64,000 bases of DNA. It comes from Chloroflexi bacterium CFX4. GTDB lineage: Bacteria > Chloroflexota > Anaerolineae > Aggregatilineales > UBA2796. The position numbers and the translations under genes were made by a program. Numbering within the stretch: position 1 is the stretch's first letter; the number at the start of each line of letters is the position of its first letter. Positions 26,894 to 35,772 of the stretch are shown piece by piece. The notes below the pieces were generated by a model. That model did not search any database and was not told where the DNA came from. It worked only from the letters and a program-made list of their open reading frames with translations. Location of the stretch: assembly GCA_021404685.1 (NCBI GenBank), contig QWHC01000012.1:62001-126000 (forward strand). The letters run 5' to 3'.

Positions 26894-27883
26894 TTAGGGC
26901 TGCTGCGCCTCTAAAAAGCACAAAATACCGTTTGCCACGCCTAAGGCGAGGCGATCTGGTTGGTTTTGCAGCAGGTTGCGATCATAGCTGAGGAAGCCTA
27001 GCTCCAGGATGTTGGCAGGCGTCCGCACGCTGATTTTGCGGAAGGCATGGTAGAGTAGCATGTTATCGGTGATGCTGCCGGGCTGAAACGGCAAGCCTGT
27101 GATGCCTTCATAGTTGGCGCGAATGCACTCGTTCAGGCGCGAATCTTGATCGCGGATGAGTGTGCGCGCCGCCGGATAGGTGGATTTATAGCCGCCGTAG
27201 CCGAAATTCTCGCACGAGTCCGCGTGCAGCGAGATGAACACCGCGGCCTCATAACCGTTCAGGCGCGTATCGTATTCCTCTAAAATATCCACAGTGTAGC
27301 CGCGCCCGCGTAAAATCGCAGCCGCCCGATCTGCCACCGCCTCCGTCACACTGCGCTCAAAGAAGCCATCTGGGCAAACAGCGCCCGGATCAGGCTGATC
27401 GCGCTTGCCGCCGCTTGGTGAGGTCATGCCGCTGTGACCTGCCAAAATGCCAACACGGTTATACCAGATGGGCGTGGGCAGGGCGGTCGGTGTGGCAGCA
27501 GAGATCAGGCGGGCAGTCGCCTGCACTGGCGCCAGATCGCGGCGGGCTTGGGCGGGCAAAAAGTCGGGGGATGTCCACCACATGAAGATAGTAGCCGCCA
27601 TCACGGCCGCGGCAAAACTGACGCTCACCGTCCGCAAGGCGCTGATGACGGTCAACAGCGGGAAGGTCTGCTTTACCTGTGGCTTGGGCAGCGGCACTTC
27701 ACGGTTGGTCGGCTTGTGGCGCTTGGGGCGGGCAGGCTGCGCGGCGGGTGCATCGCCAATGAAGGTGACACCGTGCGGTGCGTCAGGAAATTCAGGCGTC
27801 AGGTGGCGCTCTGGCACAACGGTTGGGATTGGCTCATTATCCGTTGGCTGATTGATGTTCTCTTGTGCGGATTGCTCAGTCAC
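26894..27883 (-). CDS. N-acetylmuramoyl-L-alanine amidase (Amidase_3), membrane-anchored
   Basis: Zinc amidase that cuts the bond between MurNAc and the stem peptide. The catalytic domain has VGILAGHSG (His ligand), PDGFFERSVTEAVADRAA (Glu ligand), VFISLHADSC (second His) and NILELGFLS (catalytic Glu). An N-terminal cytoplasmic tail of about 75 residues precedes one transmembrane helix (SFAAAVMAATIFMWW). I chose the GTG at 27883, with GGAG about 10 bases upstream. The ATG at 27967 lacks a ribosome site and would leave only 20 bp to the divergent gene. No SH3 or LysM wall-binding domain is seen. Confidence 0.85.
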   Translation of the reverse strand: MTEQSAQENINQPTDNEPIPTVVPERHLTPEFPDAPHGVTFIGDAPAAQPARPKRHKPTNREVPLPKPQVKQTFPLLTVISALRTVSVSFAAAVMAATIFMWWTSPDFLPAQARRDLAPVQATARLISAATPTALPTPIWYNRVGILAGHSGMTSPSGGKRDQPDPGAVCPDGFFERSVTEAVADRAAAILRGRGYTVDILEEYDTRLNGYEAAVFISLHADSCENFGYGGYKSTYPAARTLIRDQDSRLNECIRANYEGITGLPFQPGSITDNMLLYHAFRKISVRTPANILELGFLSYDRNLLQNQPDRLALGVANGILCFLEAQQP

Positions 27884-27922
27884 CGCGTGCGCTCCACGAT
27901 CTCGCTCAGTGATTTTCTGGCT

Positions 27923-27951
27923 ATGATAGCGCAAGCAGCCGTTTTTTGGAA
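27923..27951 (-). promoter_or_regulatory. Possible promoter for the amidase-grx-glpK-GT4-menA run
   Basis: On the minus strand TTCCAA (27946-27951), 17 bp, TATCAT (27923-27928). The -10 matches the consensus at five positions, the -35 at only three. It lies upstream of the GTG start, in the 104-bp divergent gap with the peptidase gene. Confidence 0.35.
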
Positions 27952-27987
27952 AATTGGGATCAGCCATCTGCTGTGAAGTGAGGAATT

Positions 27988-29355
27988 ATGAACCGTTTAC
28001 GCCGCGCCACCTTTTGCACGTTTGCCATACTCAGCCTGCTCGCCTGCGCGTTGACCACCCCTGAACAGCCGAGTATGCTCAACCTGCAACTGCCCACACC
28101 AACCTTAGCACCGCTCGCCACGCCCACGCCGCAAAGCGATGTGCAAGTGGGACGCCCGCTTGACCGTCAGGTGTGGATATTGCGCGATGAGGTGCAAAAT
28201 GATCGGCTGATGCATAGCCTTAGCCGTTTGGTTGGCTTTGGCACGCGGCATGTGCTTTCACCGGTGGATCGGGCGAATTATGGCATTGGCGCGGCACGCG
28301 ATTGGCTCTTTCAGGCATTTGAGGCGATCCGCGCCGCACACCCAAGCAAGCCAATTCAGGTTTGGACGCAGCCAGTGTGGTACACATGGCAAGGGCAGCA
28401 TGTGCGTTCTGAGAATGTGATCGCTGTGCTGCAAGGCAGCGATGTTGGCGCTGGCGTTTATGTGGTCGGCGCGCACTATGACAGCATCGGCGCACCGCCA
28501 ACCGACGGCAATGCCTACGCGCCGGGCGCCAATGATAACGGCTCAGGCGTGGCGGCGCTCTTGGAGATCGCGCAAATCATGGCAGGGCAGCCGCAGCGCG
28601 CCACCCTGATCTTTGTGGCGTTCACGGCGGAGGAGACCGGCAGGCAGGGCAGCCTTGCCTTTGTGGAGAACTACCTGCAAGCACATATGCCGCCAATTGC
28701 CCTGCGTGGAATGCTCAACCTTGATATGCTTGGCAGTATGCGCGACGCCAACGGGCGTACCGATTCGCGGACGCTGCGCTTGTTTTCCGCCGCACCCAAC
28801 GATTCACCCTCACGGCAGTTGGCACGCCAAGTGGCGCTTGCCATCAGCACTTATACCGACGAGGTGCTGCCTGTGCTGCAATCCTCAGAGGATCGGATTG
28901 GGCGCTGGGGCGATCAGATGAGTTTCAGTGCGGCAGGCTATCCTGCCGTGCGCTTGATCCAGAGCCTTGAGGATCACACACGCCAGCACAATGGGCGCGA
29001 TTCGCTGGAGGCAATTGATCTTGACTACCTCATGCGGACAACGCGTGCTGCATTGACGGCGGTTGCCGTGCTGAGTGGTGGCTTGGCACCGCCCGCCGCC
29101 GAAAGTCTGCGCCTGACGGCAATTCCGAATGGGCATCAATTGGTGTGGGCAGGCGTGCCACAGGCGGTTGCTTATGTGGTGGCGCTGCGCCAAACAGCCT
29201 CTTTGGGCTACGACATGCTGCTGACAGTCAACAGCGCGCTGCTGACGTGGGATCAATTCATGCGCTATGAGGCGATCTCGATAGCCGCCGTAGATGCCAA
29301 TGGCAGGTTCGGCGGCTTCTCGCCGGAGGTCAAGGTGCGCGATCTGCTGCGCTAA
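27988..29355 (+). CDS. Lipoprotein M28-family zinc aminopeptidase
   Basis: Exported peptidase of 455 residues. It has a signal peptide with lipobox SLLAC (Cys20), then a Pro/Thr-rich linker (30-55), so it is tethered outside the membrane. The M28 metal ligands are visible in order: GAHYDS (His163), PGANDNGSG (Asp183, bridging), AEETGRQGS (Glu215/216), LNLDMLG (Asp246), and a final His in LEDHTRQHN. A C-terminal fibronectin-like region follows (about 355-455). GAGGAATT precedes the ATG. It is convergent with the ABC ATPase gene (4-bp overlap). It probably feeds amino acids to uptake systems. Confidence 0.87.
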   Translation: MNRLRRATFCTFAILSLLACALTTPEQPSMLNLQLPTPTLAPLATPTPQSDVQVGRPLDRQVWILRDEVQNDRLMHSLSRLVGFGTRHVLSPVDRANYGIGAARDWLFQAFEAIRAAHPSKPIQVWTQPVWYTWQGQHVRSENVIAVLQGSDVGAGVYVVGAHYDSIGAPPTDGNAYAPGANDNGSGVAALLEIAQIMAGQPQRATLIFVAFTAEETGRQGSLAFVENYLQAHMPPIALRGMLNLDMLGSMRDANGRTDSRTLRLFSAAPNDSPSRQLARQVALAISTYTDEVLPVLQSSEDRIGRWGDQMSFSAAGYPAVRLIQSLEDHTRQHNGRDSLEAIDLDYLMRTTRAALTAVAVLSGGLAPPAAESLRLTAIPNGHQLVWAGVPQAVAYVVALRQTASLGYDMLLTVNSALLTWDQFMRYEAISIAAVDANGRFGGFSPEVKVRDLLR

Positions 29356-31730
29356 GCGCCGCTGTGCTGCGATTCTGCCACTTCGCCGCCCACCTCTTTA
29401 ACGGTGCGCCACGGCGCTTCCCAATCGCGGCGGATGCCTGCCATCAGCAAGCCAAGTTGCTCGCGGGTGGCGTCTTTGGCGGGTAGTGTCTCGATGATCT
29501 GCCCTTTATACATCACCGCGATGCGGTCTGAGAGCGCCATGATCTCATCCAACTCGGCAGAGACCAACAGCACCGCCGCGCCATTATCGCGCTGCTGCAC
29601 AATGCGCTGGTGGATAAACTCAATCGAGCCGACATCAATGCCGCGTGTGGGTTGGCTGGCGATCAGCAGGCGCGGCTTGCGGCTAAATTCGCGTGCCACC
29701 ACCATCTTTTGCTGATTGCCGCCGCTCAGGCTGCCGCCGCTTGTCTCAGCCGAAGGCGTGCGGATGTCAAACTCACCGATCAGGCGCTCGGCGTTTTGAG
29801 TCACCGCGCGCTCATCCAGTTGAAGTCCGCTGCTGGCCTGCTCTGTCGCCAAAATGCGGCGCAACAGGCGCGTGCCAAGCGTGCCGACCCAATGCGCCAG
29901 CCCAAAGCCAAGCAGTGCGGCGGCAACGCTCACGGCTAGGGCGGTGATAAACGGTGCGGCGTCGCTGCGTGGATCAAGTTCGGCAAGGCGCAGGCTTTCG
30001 GCAAAAGATGGGTAAAACGCATTCCACAGGTTGGCAAGCAGGAAGGCAACCACGCCGAAAATCACGACATAGAGCGCAAAGGCGGCGGGAAATTGGCGCG
30101 GCGTTGGGAAGGTTGCCACGGGCGGCAGGTAATAGCGGTTCAGCACAAGGTTATCGGCAACCGAGAACGGCTTCACCATGCCGTAGCGCTGCCGATCTTC
30201 GGGAATGTGTGCAACGCCGGCATCCGTCACGCGGCGCGGATCGCCCAAGCGGATCGGCTGCCCTGCAATAGCCATCTCGCCGCTCACAGCGGGTCGCAGC
30301 CCGGTCAGCACCTCCACCAATTCAGTTTGCCCATTGCCCTGCACGCCGGCGATGCCCAGCACCTCACCAGCCCGCACCTCAAAGCCCGCACCATCCACTG
30401 CCAGGGCGCCGCGATCATCATAGGCGCGCAGATCGCGCACGCTCAGCACCACATCACGCGGTGCCGCCTCGCCTTTTGCCACCCGCAGCAGCACTTCACG
30501 CCCAACCATCAGCGAGGCAAGGAATTGTTCTGCTTCGGCGTCATCAGCGGGCAGTTCGGCGCGCCCGGCACCGCCTACCACACGCCCGCCGCGCATCACC
30601 ACAATGCTATCGGCAACGGCAAGCACCTCTTTCAGCTTATGCGTGATGAAAATGATCGAGACGCCTTGCAGCGTCAGCTCTTTCATGATCCGAAAGAGTT
30701 CTTTGCCCTCTTGCGGCGTTAGCACAGCCGTCGGCTCATCAAGGATCAGAATATCCGCCTTGCGGTAGAGCGCTTTGATAATCTCGACGCGCTGCTGCAA
30801 ACCAACCGGCAGCTTTTCGACTATTGCCTCAGGATCAACCTCTAGGTTGAAACGCTTGGAGAGATCGCGCACGCGTTTGGCGGCACGCATCCGATCTAAG
30901 CGGCGGCTGGCTGTGCCAAATAGATCAAAGAGCGCGTCGAGGATGGCATCTAAAGGTGCCATGCGTGAGTCTTCACGGTGTACAGCGCTGCCACGCCACG
31001 TCAGCCTGCCATGCCGATAGAGCGAAACCATCAACAAGCCACCGACGACTGCGCCGAGCAAAATTGGCAGCCACAGCAGCAGCGTCGTGAGCGTCGGATT
31101 ATCGGGATAGAACAGACGCAGCACAGTGACCGCACGTTCTTCCAGCGACAAGCGCTGAAATGCCTGCCGTGCGAACTCAGGCGACTCAACCAAATAGGTT
31201 GAGAGGGTCATCACCAACAACAAGATAATCTGACCCGTCAGCACGCCGACCAAGATGGCGATCAGCGGCAGCAACGCACGCCAAACGGCGCCCCATGCCA
31301 AGCGTGCGCCGCGCACAAAGCGCGAGCCGCCCAAATTGGCGCGCTGCACCTGCATCACTTGGGTGAGGCTTGCCTCAGCGTCGGCGTCGTTTTGTTGGGC
31401 AGTCTGTTCTTCGCCTAATACGACGTTTTCCGCCACACTCAGCACCGGGATGAGCTGAAAGTGCTGATGCACCATACCGATTCCGCTGTAGATCGCCTCA
31501 CGCGGGCTGGCAAAGCGCACTTCGCGCCCGTGCAGGCGAATGCTGCCTTCATCCGGGTGATACAAGCCGTAAATGATGTTCATAAGTGTGCTTTTGCCGG
31601 CGCCGTTCTCACCGAGCAGCGCCAAAATCTCGCCGCGGTGCAGGCTCAGGTTCACGTCGGCGTTGGCAAGCACGCCCGGAAACTGTTTGGTGATGCCTTC
31701 AACTTCTAGGACGACTTCGCCTTTGGGCAT
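29352..31730 (-). CDS. Nucleoside/simple-sugar-type ABC ATPase with a membrane insertion in each half
   Basis: Double-ATPase subunit of the YufO/NupA (BMP) family, 792 residues against about 510 usual. Half 1 has Walker A GENGAGKST (40-48), Q-loop GMVHQHFQLIP, signature PVGLQQRVEI and Walker B ILILDEPT. Half 2 has the family's degenerate Walker A GVQGNGQTE (462-470), signature LSGGNQQK and ASQPTRGIDV. Between Q-loop and signature, each half carries extra sequence. In half 1 it spans about 108-280, with hydrophobic segments about 148-180 and 214-237. In half 2 it spans about 535-630, with segments about 548-570 and 593-618. It lies 7 bp after the permease gene. The ATPase motifs are intact, so it is probably functional. 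The inserted segments are unexplained. Confidence 0.87.
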   Translation of the reverse strand: MPKGEVVLEVEGITKQFPGVLANADVNLSLHRGEILALLGENGAGKSTLMNIIYGLYHPDEGSIRLHGREVRFASPREAIYSGIGMVHQHFQLIPVLSVAENVVLGEEQTAQQNDADAEASLTQVMQVQRANLGGSRFVRGARLAWGAVWRALLPLIAILVGVLTGQIILLLVMTLSTYLVESPEFARQAFQRLSLEERAVTVLRLFYPDNPTLTTLLLWLPILLGAVVGGLLMVSLYRHGRLTWRGSAVHREDSRMAPLDAILDALFDLFGTASRRLDRMRAAKRVRDLSKRFNLEVDPEAIVEKLPVGLQQRVEIIKALYRKADILILDEPTAVLTPQEGKELFRIMKELTLQGVSIIFITHKLKEVLAVADSIVVMRGGRVVGGAGRAELPADDAEAEQFLASLMVGREVLLRVAKGEAAPRDVVLSVRDLRAYDDRGALAVDGAGFEVRAGEVLGIAGVQGNGQTELVEVLTGLRPAVSGEMAIAGQPIRLGDPRRVTDAGVAHIPEDRQRYGMVKPFSVADNLVLNRYYLPPVATFPTPRQFPAAFALYVVIFGVVAFLLANLWNAFYPSFAESLRLAELDPRSDAAPFITALAVSVAAALLGFGLAHWVGTLGTRLLRRILATEQASSGLQLDERAVTQNAERLIGEFDIRTPSAETSGGSLSGGNQQKMVVAREFSRKPRLLIASQPTRGIDVGSIEFIHQRIVQQRDNGAAVLLVSAELDEIMALSDRIAVMYKGQIIETLPAKDATREQLGLLMAGIRRDWEAPWRTVKEVGGEVAESQHSGA

Positions 31731-31737
31731 GGCTGCT

Positions 31738-32712
31738 TTACTCCGTTTCGTAGGCTTTCCCGATGTGTGCCGGCGGACGCGCCCGCCCCATGAAGCCCGC
31801 CAACACGATCAGCGTGAGGATATAGGGCAGCATGGCAACAAATTGGTGCGGAATCTGAACGCCCGTGAACTGCAATTGGCTTTGCAGCGCGCCAGCATAG
31901 CCAAACAACAATGCACCGAACATCACCCGTGAAGGGCGCCACGCGCCGAAGATCATCACGGCAAGCGCAATGAAGCCGCGCCCGGCGCTCATGCCGCGCT
32001 CAAACGAGACGCCTTCCAGCACCAACACAGCGCCCGCCAAGCCTGCCAAAATGCCACTGATCGCCAGGTTGGTGAACTGCAAACGATGCACATTCACGCC
32101 CAGCGTATCGGCAGCGCGTGGATTTTCGCCAATGGAGCGCGTGCGTAAGCCCCAGGTTGTTCTGAAGAGCAAAAAGCCTAAGATCGGGACGAGCAAAAAA
32201 GCGGTATAAGTCAGTAAGCCTTTATCAAAGATGACGGCGCCCACATCGGCGATCACGCCTTGATTGGTGGCGAATGGATTGCGGATCACAGGCGGCAGGC
32301 GGTCAATCACGTTTTGCCCGCCCTCGTAGAGGTAGCCCGTCATGCCCAGCGCAAAGATATTAATGACCGTGCCACTGATGATCTGATCAACCTTAAAGCG
32401 GATCGAAAGCACGGCGTGCAGCATGGCAAGCGCAATCCCGATCAACGCTGCCGCTAGGATGGAGAGTCCCAAACGCACAGGCTGTTCTTGCAGGAAGGGC
32501 GCAACATCCGGGCGGCTGAGCGCCACATTGGCGTAAAAAGCGCCATACGCGCCAAAGAGCATCATGCCCTCAATGGCAATGTTCACAATGCCCGAACGCT
32601 CGCTGACGATGCCGCTCATGGCGCCGAGAATGATCGGCACAGCGCCGCGAATGGCGGCGTTGATGACCGCCACGCTGATAAAGGTGCCTAGTGTAATTTG
32701 TTCTGGTGTCAC
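31738..32712 (-). CDS. Nucleoside-type ABC permease (YufQ/NupQ-like)
   Basis: Membrane subunit of a BMP-family importer, about 324 residues with about eight helices. It has MSGIVSERSGIVNIAIEGMM, LIRFKVDQIISGTVIN-like sequence (SIRFKVDQIISGTV) and RTRSIGENPRAADTLGVNV (the coupling loop), all typical of YufQ. I chose GTG at 32712 (AAGGAA about 10 bases before it, then TPEQITLG). An ATG 72 bp upstream would add an unlike basic tail and overlap the regulator gene. The usual partner permease (YufP) and the substrate-binding lipoprotein are absent from this locus. Confidence 0.85.
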   Translation of the reverse strand: MTPEQITLGTFISVAVINAAIRGAVPIILGAMSGIVSERSGIVNIAIEGMMLFGAYGAFYANVALSRPDVAPFLQEQPVRLGLSILAAALIGIALAMLHAVLSIRFKVDQIISGTVINIFALGMTGYLYEGGQNVIDRLPPVIRNPFATNQGVIADVGAVIFDKGLLTYTAFLLVPILGFLLFRTTWGLRTRSIGENPRAADTLGVNVHRLQFTNLAISGILAGLAGAVLVLEGVSFERGMSAGRGFIALAVMIFGAWRPSRVMFGALLFGYAGALQSQLQFTGVQIPHQFVAMLPYILTLIVLAGFMGRARPPAHIGKAYETE

Positions 32713-32752
32713 GCGCTTTTCCTTAGAGAACGCTTTGACGAACGATGCTGTC

Positions 32753-33502
32753 TTAGAGCGTGATATCGAGAATTTTCTCGCCAACGGCGCGCAGTTCTTG
32801 CAGTGGCAGTTGGCTCAGCCGCAGCGCAATCTCTAGGTAAGGCAAGCTGTTCGGCTGTGAGACGAACGCACGGATTTCTTCGGGCAGTTCGCTGAAGCGA
32901 TCATACGCCTCTTGCAGCGCCAGCCACTCGCCAAGCTGACCAACATCTTCAAGGAAGTAGTTGGGCGATTTGCGAAGTGCCATCGCCAAAGATGCCAGCT
33001 GCGGAAACGGCACGGCGCTTTGCCCAAACTCGTAGGCAGCCAGCATCTCCGCCGTTGTGCCGCTGAGCTTTGCCAGTTCCTCTAGGCTGAGGCGTGCTTC
33101 GCGGCGCGCCAATGCTAAGCGCACACCGATCACGCGCTGGCGCAGAGCGGCATATTCTTGCGGCGGCGTCACCAGTTCACGGTGATGCTTTCGCTCTAGC
33201 ATCTCTGTGCCGAAGAAGTGGCTGATGGGCAAATTTAGGTGGTAGGCGATCAGCTCTAGGTGCGGCAGGCTTGGCGCTTGCTCACCGAGTTCCCAGGCTT
33301 GCAGGTCTGCTTCTTGGCTGTGGATGGCAGCCGCAAGCTGGGCGACACTGAGATTGTTTGCCATGCGCGCATCACGGATCAGCACGCCAAGCACGCGGGC
33401 GCGCAAGGCGTGAATCTCGGCAAAGTTACGCTCAGCAGGCGGTGGCGGTGCGTTTTCCTCGCGCTTTTTGCGGAAGCGCGCACTAACATCTGAAAAGTCC
33501 AT
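32753..33502 (-). CDS. XRE-family regulator with two helix-turn-helix domains
   Basis: DNA-binding protein of 249 residues with two HTH_3-type domains in tandem. The first is at about 37-95 (RDARMANNLSVAQLAAAIHS, then LQAWELGEQAPSLPHLELIA). The second is at about 130-185 (ALARREARLSLEELAKLSGT, then AAYEFGQSAVPFPQLASLA). The last 60 residues are helical. It is the first gene of the ABC operon (40 bp to the permease) behind a strong promoter, so it may control the transporter genes. Two HTH units in one chain suggest binding to a direct repeat. Confidence 0.82.
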   Translation of the reverse strand: MDFSDVSARFRKKREENAPPPPAERNFAEIHALRARVLGVLIRDARMANNLSVAQLAAAIHSQEADLQAWELGEQAPSLPHLELIAYHLNLPISHFFGTEMLERKHHRELVTPPQEYAALRQRVIGVRLALARREARLSLEELAKLSGTTAEMLAAYEFGQSAVPFPQLASLAMALRKSPNYFLEDVGQLGEWLALQEAYDRFSELPEEIRAFVSQPNSLPYLEIALRLSQLPLQELRAVGEKILDITL

Positions 33503-33547
33503 AGCTTAAACAGCCTCCAGCGTGCGTAAAGTGCCAACATTGCGCGC

Positions 33548-33576
33548 ATTATACGGCAGAACGATGCGCGCCGCAA
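33548..33576 (-). promoter_or_regulatory. Promoter of the XRE-permease-ATPase operon
   Basis: On the minus strand TTGCGG (33571-33576), 17 bp, TATAAT (33548-33553). A GGAGG ribosome site follows before the ATG at 33502. Good hexamer match and ideal spacing. Confidence 0.65.
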
Positions 33577-33606
33577 TAAAACTCACCATGTGCTGCGCCT
33601 TCACCC

Positions 33607-33635
33607 GTGAAAAAGTAGGCAAAATGCGCTACACT
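33607..33635 (+). promoter_or_regulatory. Possible promoter of the GT39 gene
   Basis: GTGAAA (33607-33612), 17 bp, TACACT (33630-33635), each matching consensus at four positions. Transcription would begin near 33642, just after the ATG at 33638, and would favour the TTG start at 33695. Confidence 0.35.
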
Positions 33636-33637
33636 TC

Positions 33638-35761
33638 ATGGCACTGTTCACATGGAACCTTTCACAAAATACACACCAACACATCGAGGGAATTTTGGCG
33701 CAGCGGACGAAATTGGCAACTATCACGGCGGTTCTGCTTATCGCAGCCGCCCTGCGGATCATCGGCTTAACAAGCCTGCCCGCAGGCTTCCGCGATGAGG
33801 AAATCGCCCAATTGGATATTGCCACACTAGCAAGAAGCGGCGCGATTGCCTCTTTCTACAATGTGGAGGATCCCGATGGTGGCAGAGAAGGCTTGTTCGG
33901 TATTTTGCACGGTTGGCTGGGCATCGCCTTTGGCAAGGGACTGCTGCCTTTACGGATGTTCGCGGTGTTATGTGGCTTGCTGAGCGTCGCGCTGACCTAC
34001 GCTTTGGGCAAGCGCTTATTTCGGCATTATGGCGGCTTGGTGGCTGCTATTGGCATGGCGTTCACCTTCTATCCGATTGTGGTTGGGCGCTCGATCACCC
34101 GTGAGGCGTTGGCGCTGCCGCTGATCACGCTCACCCTGCTAATGATTGCTGCTGCGCTGCATGTGCGCCGCCGCACTGAACCGGACGCACCGCAGACAAC
34201 CGCCTATGCCTTGCTTGGTGTGGTGATTGTGCTGTCTGCCTATACACATTGGTCGGGCTTGCTGCTGATTGTGCTGTTTGTTGCTTTCATCGCCTATCTG
34301 CGCCTGACGCGGCAGGCAATTTCGCGGCGCGTGATCAGCTATAGCATCTTCGGCTTGCTGGTGATGCTGATTACGGGCATTCCCTATATCAGCGCTACCG
34401 TTCGCGCCTTTCCGATCAGCAGCCTAAACACGCTTTGGCACAACCGTTCAGAGTCCTTCGGCGAATTTTTCAGCAACCTGTTTCAGGCGGTGGGCGGCGT
34501 CGGCGTTTATGGCGATCTGCTACCACAGCATAACCTGCCCGGCGTGCCGCTGCTCAACCCGATTGGCTTTGTGCTGCTCATAATCGGTTTGGTGGAGGCG
34601 GTGCGCCGCTTTCGGCAGCAGCCGAACTATGTGCTGCCGCTCTTTGCGTTAGTGCTGGGCTTGCTGGCTGATGGCTGGACACGCGGCGCGCTCAACTTTA
34701 GCCACCAACTCTTGGCGTTGCCTGCAATTATGGTATTGATCGGCGCCGGTGCGTCTGCCTTTGCCAATTTCTTTCGGATGGGCTTACCACGCGCACAGGC
34801 GGCGCAGCTCATCGCCGTTGGTACGTTTGCCCTTGCGGGCGCAACCCTTTTCGCCACCAGCGATTTGCTGTTTAGGGCATGGGCAAGCCGTAATGATGTG
34901 CAGATTGCCTATCGCGGACGGCTTGGGCATTTGGCTGCCTACCTTGACCGCACGCGAGATAACCTCTCCACTTCGATCTGCACCTTCTCGCTGGATGCGC
35001 GCTCTGCCATGCAGAATGCCGAATACCGTTTTGCCGTGCGCCCTGATGCAACGCTGTTGGCGCTCATGCTGCACCGTCACGATCTCGATCTGCGCTATAG
35101 CAATTGCCTTGATGCATTGGTGCTGACACGCGGCGGCGAATCGCAGCGCTATGCCTTTGCCTATCCTTCGGCGCGCACACGCATCGCAGAGCCGTTGAAA
35201 GCATGGCTGCAACATGCGACGCAAGTGCCAGTGGCGGGCTTGCCAAGCGGCAGCGTGCTGATTGTGAACGCGGAGCAAGTGGTTGCCGATGACTTTGGTC
35301 AGGTCATCTTGAGTCGGGCGGCGTGGTCGCCAGAGGCAAGCATAACCCACGATGAGCCAGCCACGCTGCCGCTGCGGATGGGTGGCTATCTGACTTTTGA
35401 GGGCTACCGCCTGCTGCCTGAAGGCAGCTACCGCCCCGGCGAGACGCTGCGCGTGGTGACCTATTGGCGCGCCGATGGCGAACAAGTGCCGGGCTTGCGG
35501 CTGTTCGCGCACCTCTCGCGCAACCCTGACATCGCGCCTGCCCTGCAAAACGACATCCTGAACATCGAGGCGAGCCTGCTCCGTGATCGGGATGTGTTCA
35601 TCCAAATTATCACGCTGCCGCTGCCCGCAGAGTTTCCAAACGGTGAATATTTCCTCTCCATCGGTGCTTACAGTGAGCGCGATGGGCAGCGCTTGCCGAT
35701 CTATGATGGTGAAACCCCACGCGGTGATCGGCTCTTTTTGGATAAAATCCGCGTGGAATAG
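33638..35761 (+). CDS. GT39-type membrane glycosyltransferase
   Basis: GT-C protein of up to 707 residues. Helix 1 (TITAVLLIAAALRIIGL) is followed by PAGFRDEEIAQLD, holding the likely catalytic acid. IVVGRSITREALALPLITL and about ten more helices follow to about residue 420. The C-terminal 280 residues are soluble, ending in a beta-sandwich-like part (YRPGETLRVVTYWRADGEQ, GLRLFAHLSRNPD). The ATG at 33638 has no ribosome site and sits at the putative -10. A TTG at 33695 has GAGGG four bases before it and may be the true start, leaving helix 1 intact. RNase Z follows 11 bp later. Confidence 0.75.
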   Translation: MALFTWNLSQNTHQHIEGILAQRTKLATITAVLLIAAALRIIGLTSLPAGFRDEEIAQLDIATLARSGAIASFYNVEDPDGGREGLFGILHGWLGIAFGKGLLPLRMFAVLCGLLSVALTYALGKRLFRHYGGLVAAIGMAFTFYPIVVGRSITREALALPLITLTLLMIAAALHVRRRTEPDAPQTTAYALLGVVIVLSAYTHWSGLLLIVLFVAFIAYLRLTRQAISRRVISYSIFGLLVMLITGIPYISATVRAFPISSLNTLWHNRSESFGEFFSNLFQAVGGVGVYGDLLPQHNLPGVPLLNPIGFVLLIIGLVEAVRRFRQQPNYVLPLFALVLGLLADGWTRGALNFSHQLLALPAIMVLIGAGASAFANFFRMGLPRAQAAQLIAVGTFALAGATLFATSDLLFRAWASRNDVQIAYRGRLGHLAAYLDRTRDNLSTSICTFSLDARSAMQNAEYRFAVRPDATLLALMLHRHDLDLRYSNCLDALVLTRGGESQRYAFAYPSARTRIAEPLKAWLQHATQVPVAGLPSGSVLIVNAEQVVADDFGQVILSRAAWSPEASITHDEPATLPLRMGGYLTFEGYRLLPEGSYRPGETLRVVTYWRADGEQVPGLRLFAHLSRNPDIAPALQNDILNIEASLLRDRDVFIQIITLPLPAEFPNGEYFLSIGAYSERDGQRLPIYDGETPRGDRLFLDKIRVE

Positions 35762-35772
35762 GCATATTGGGC

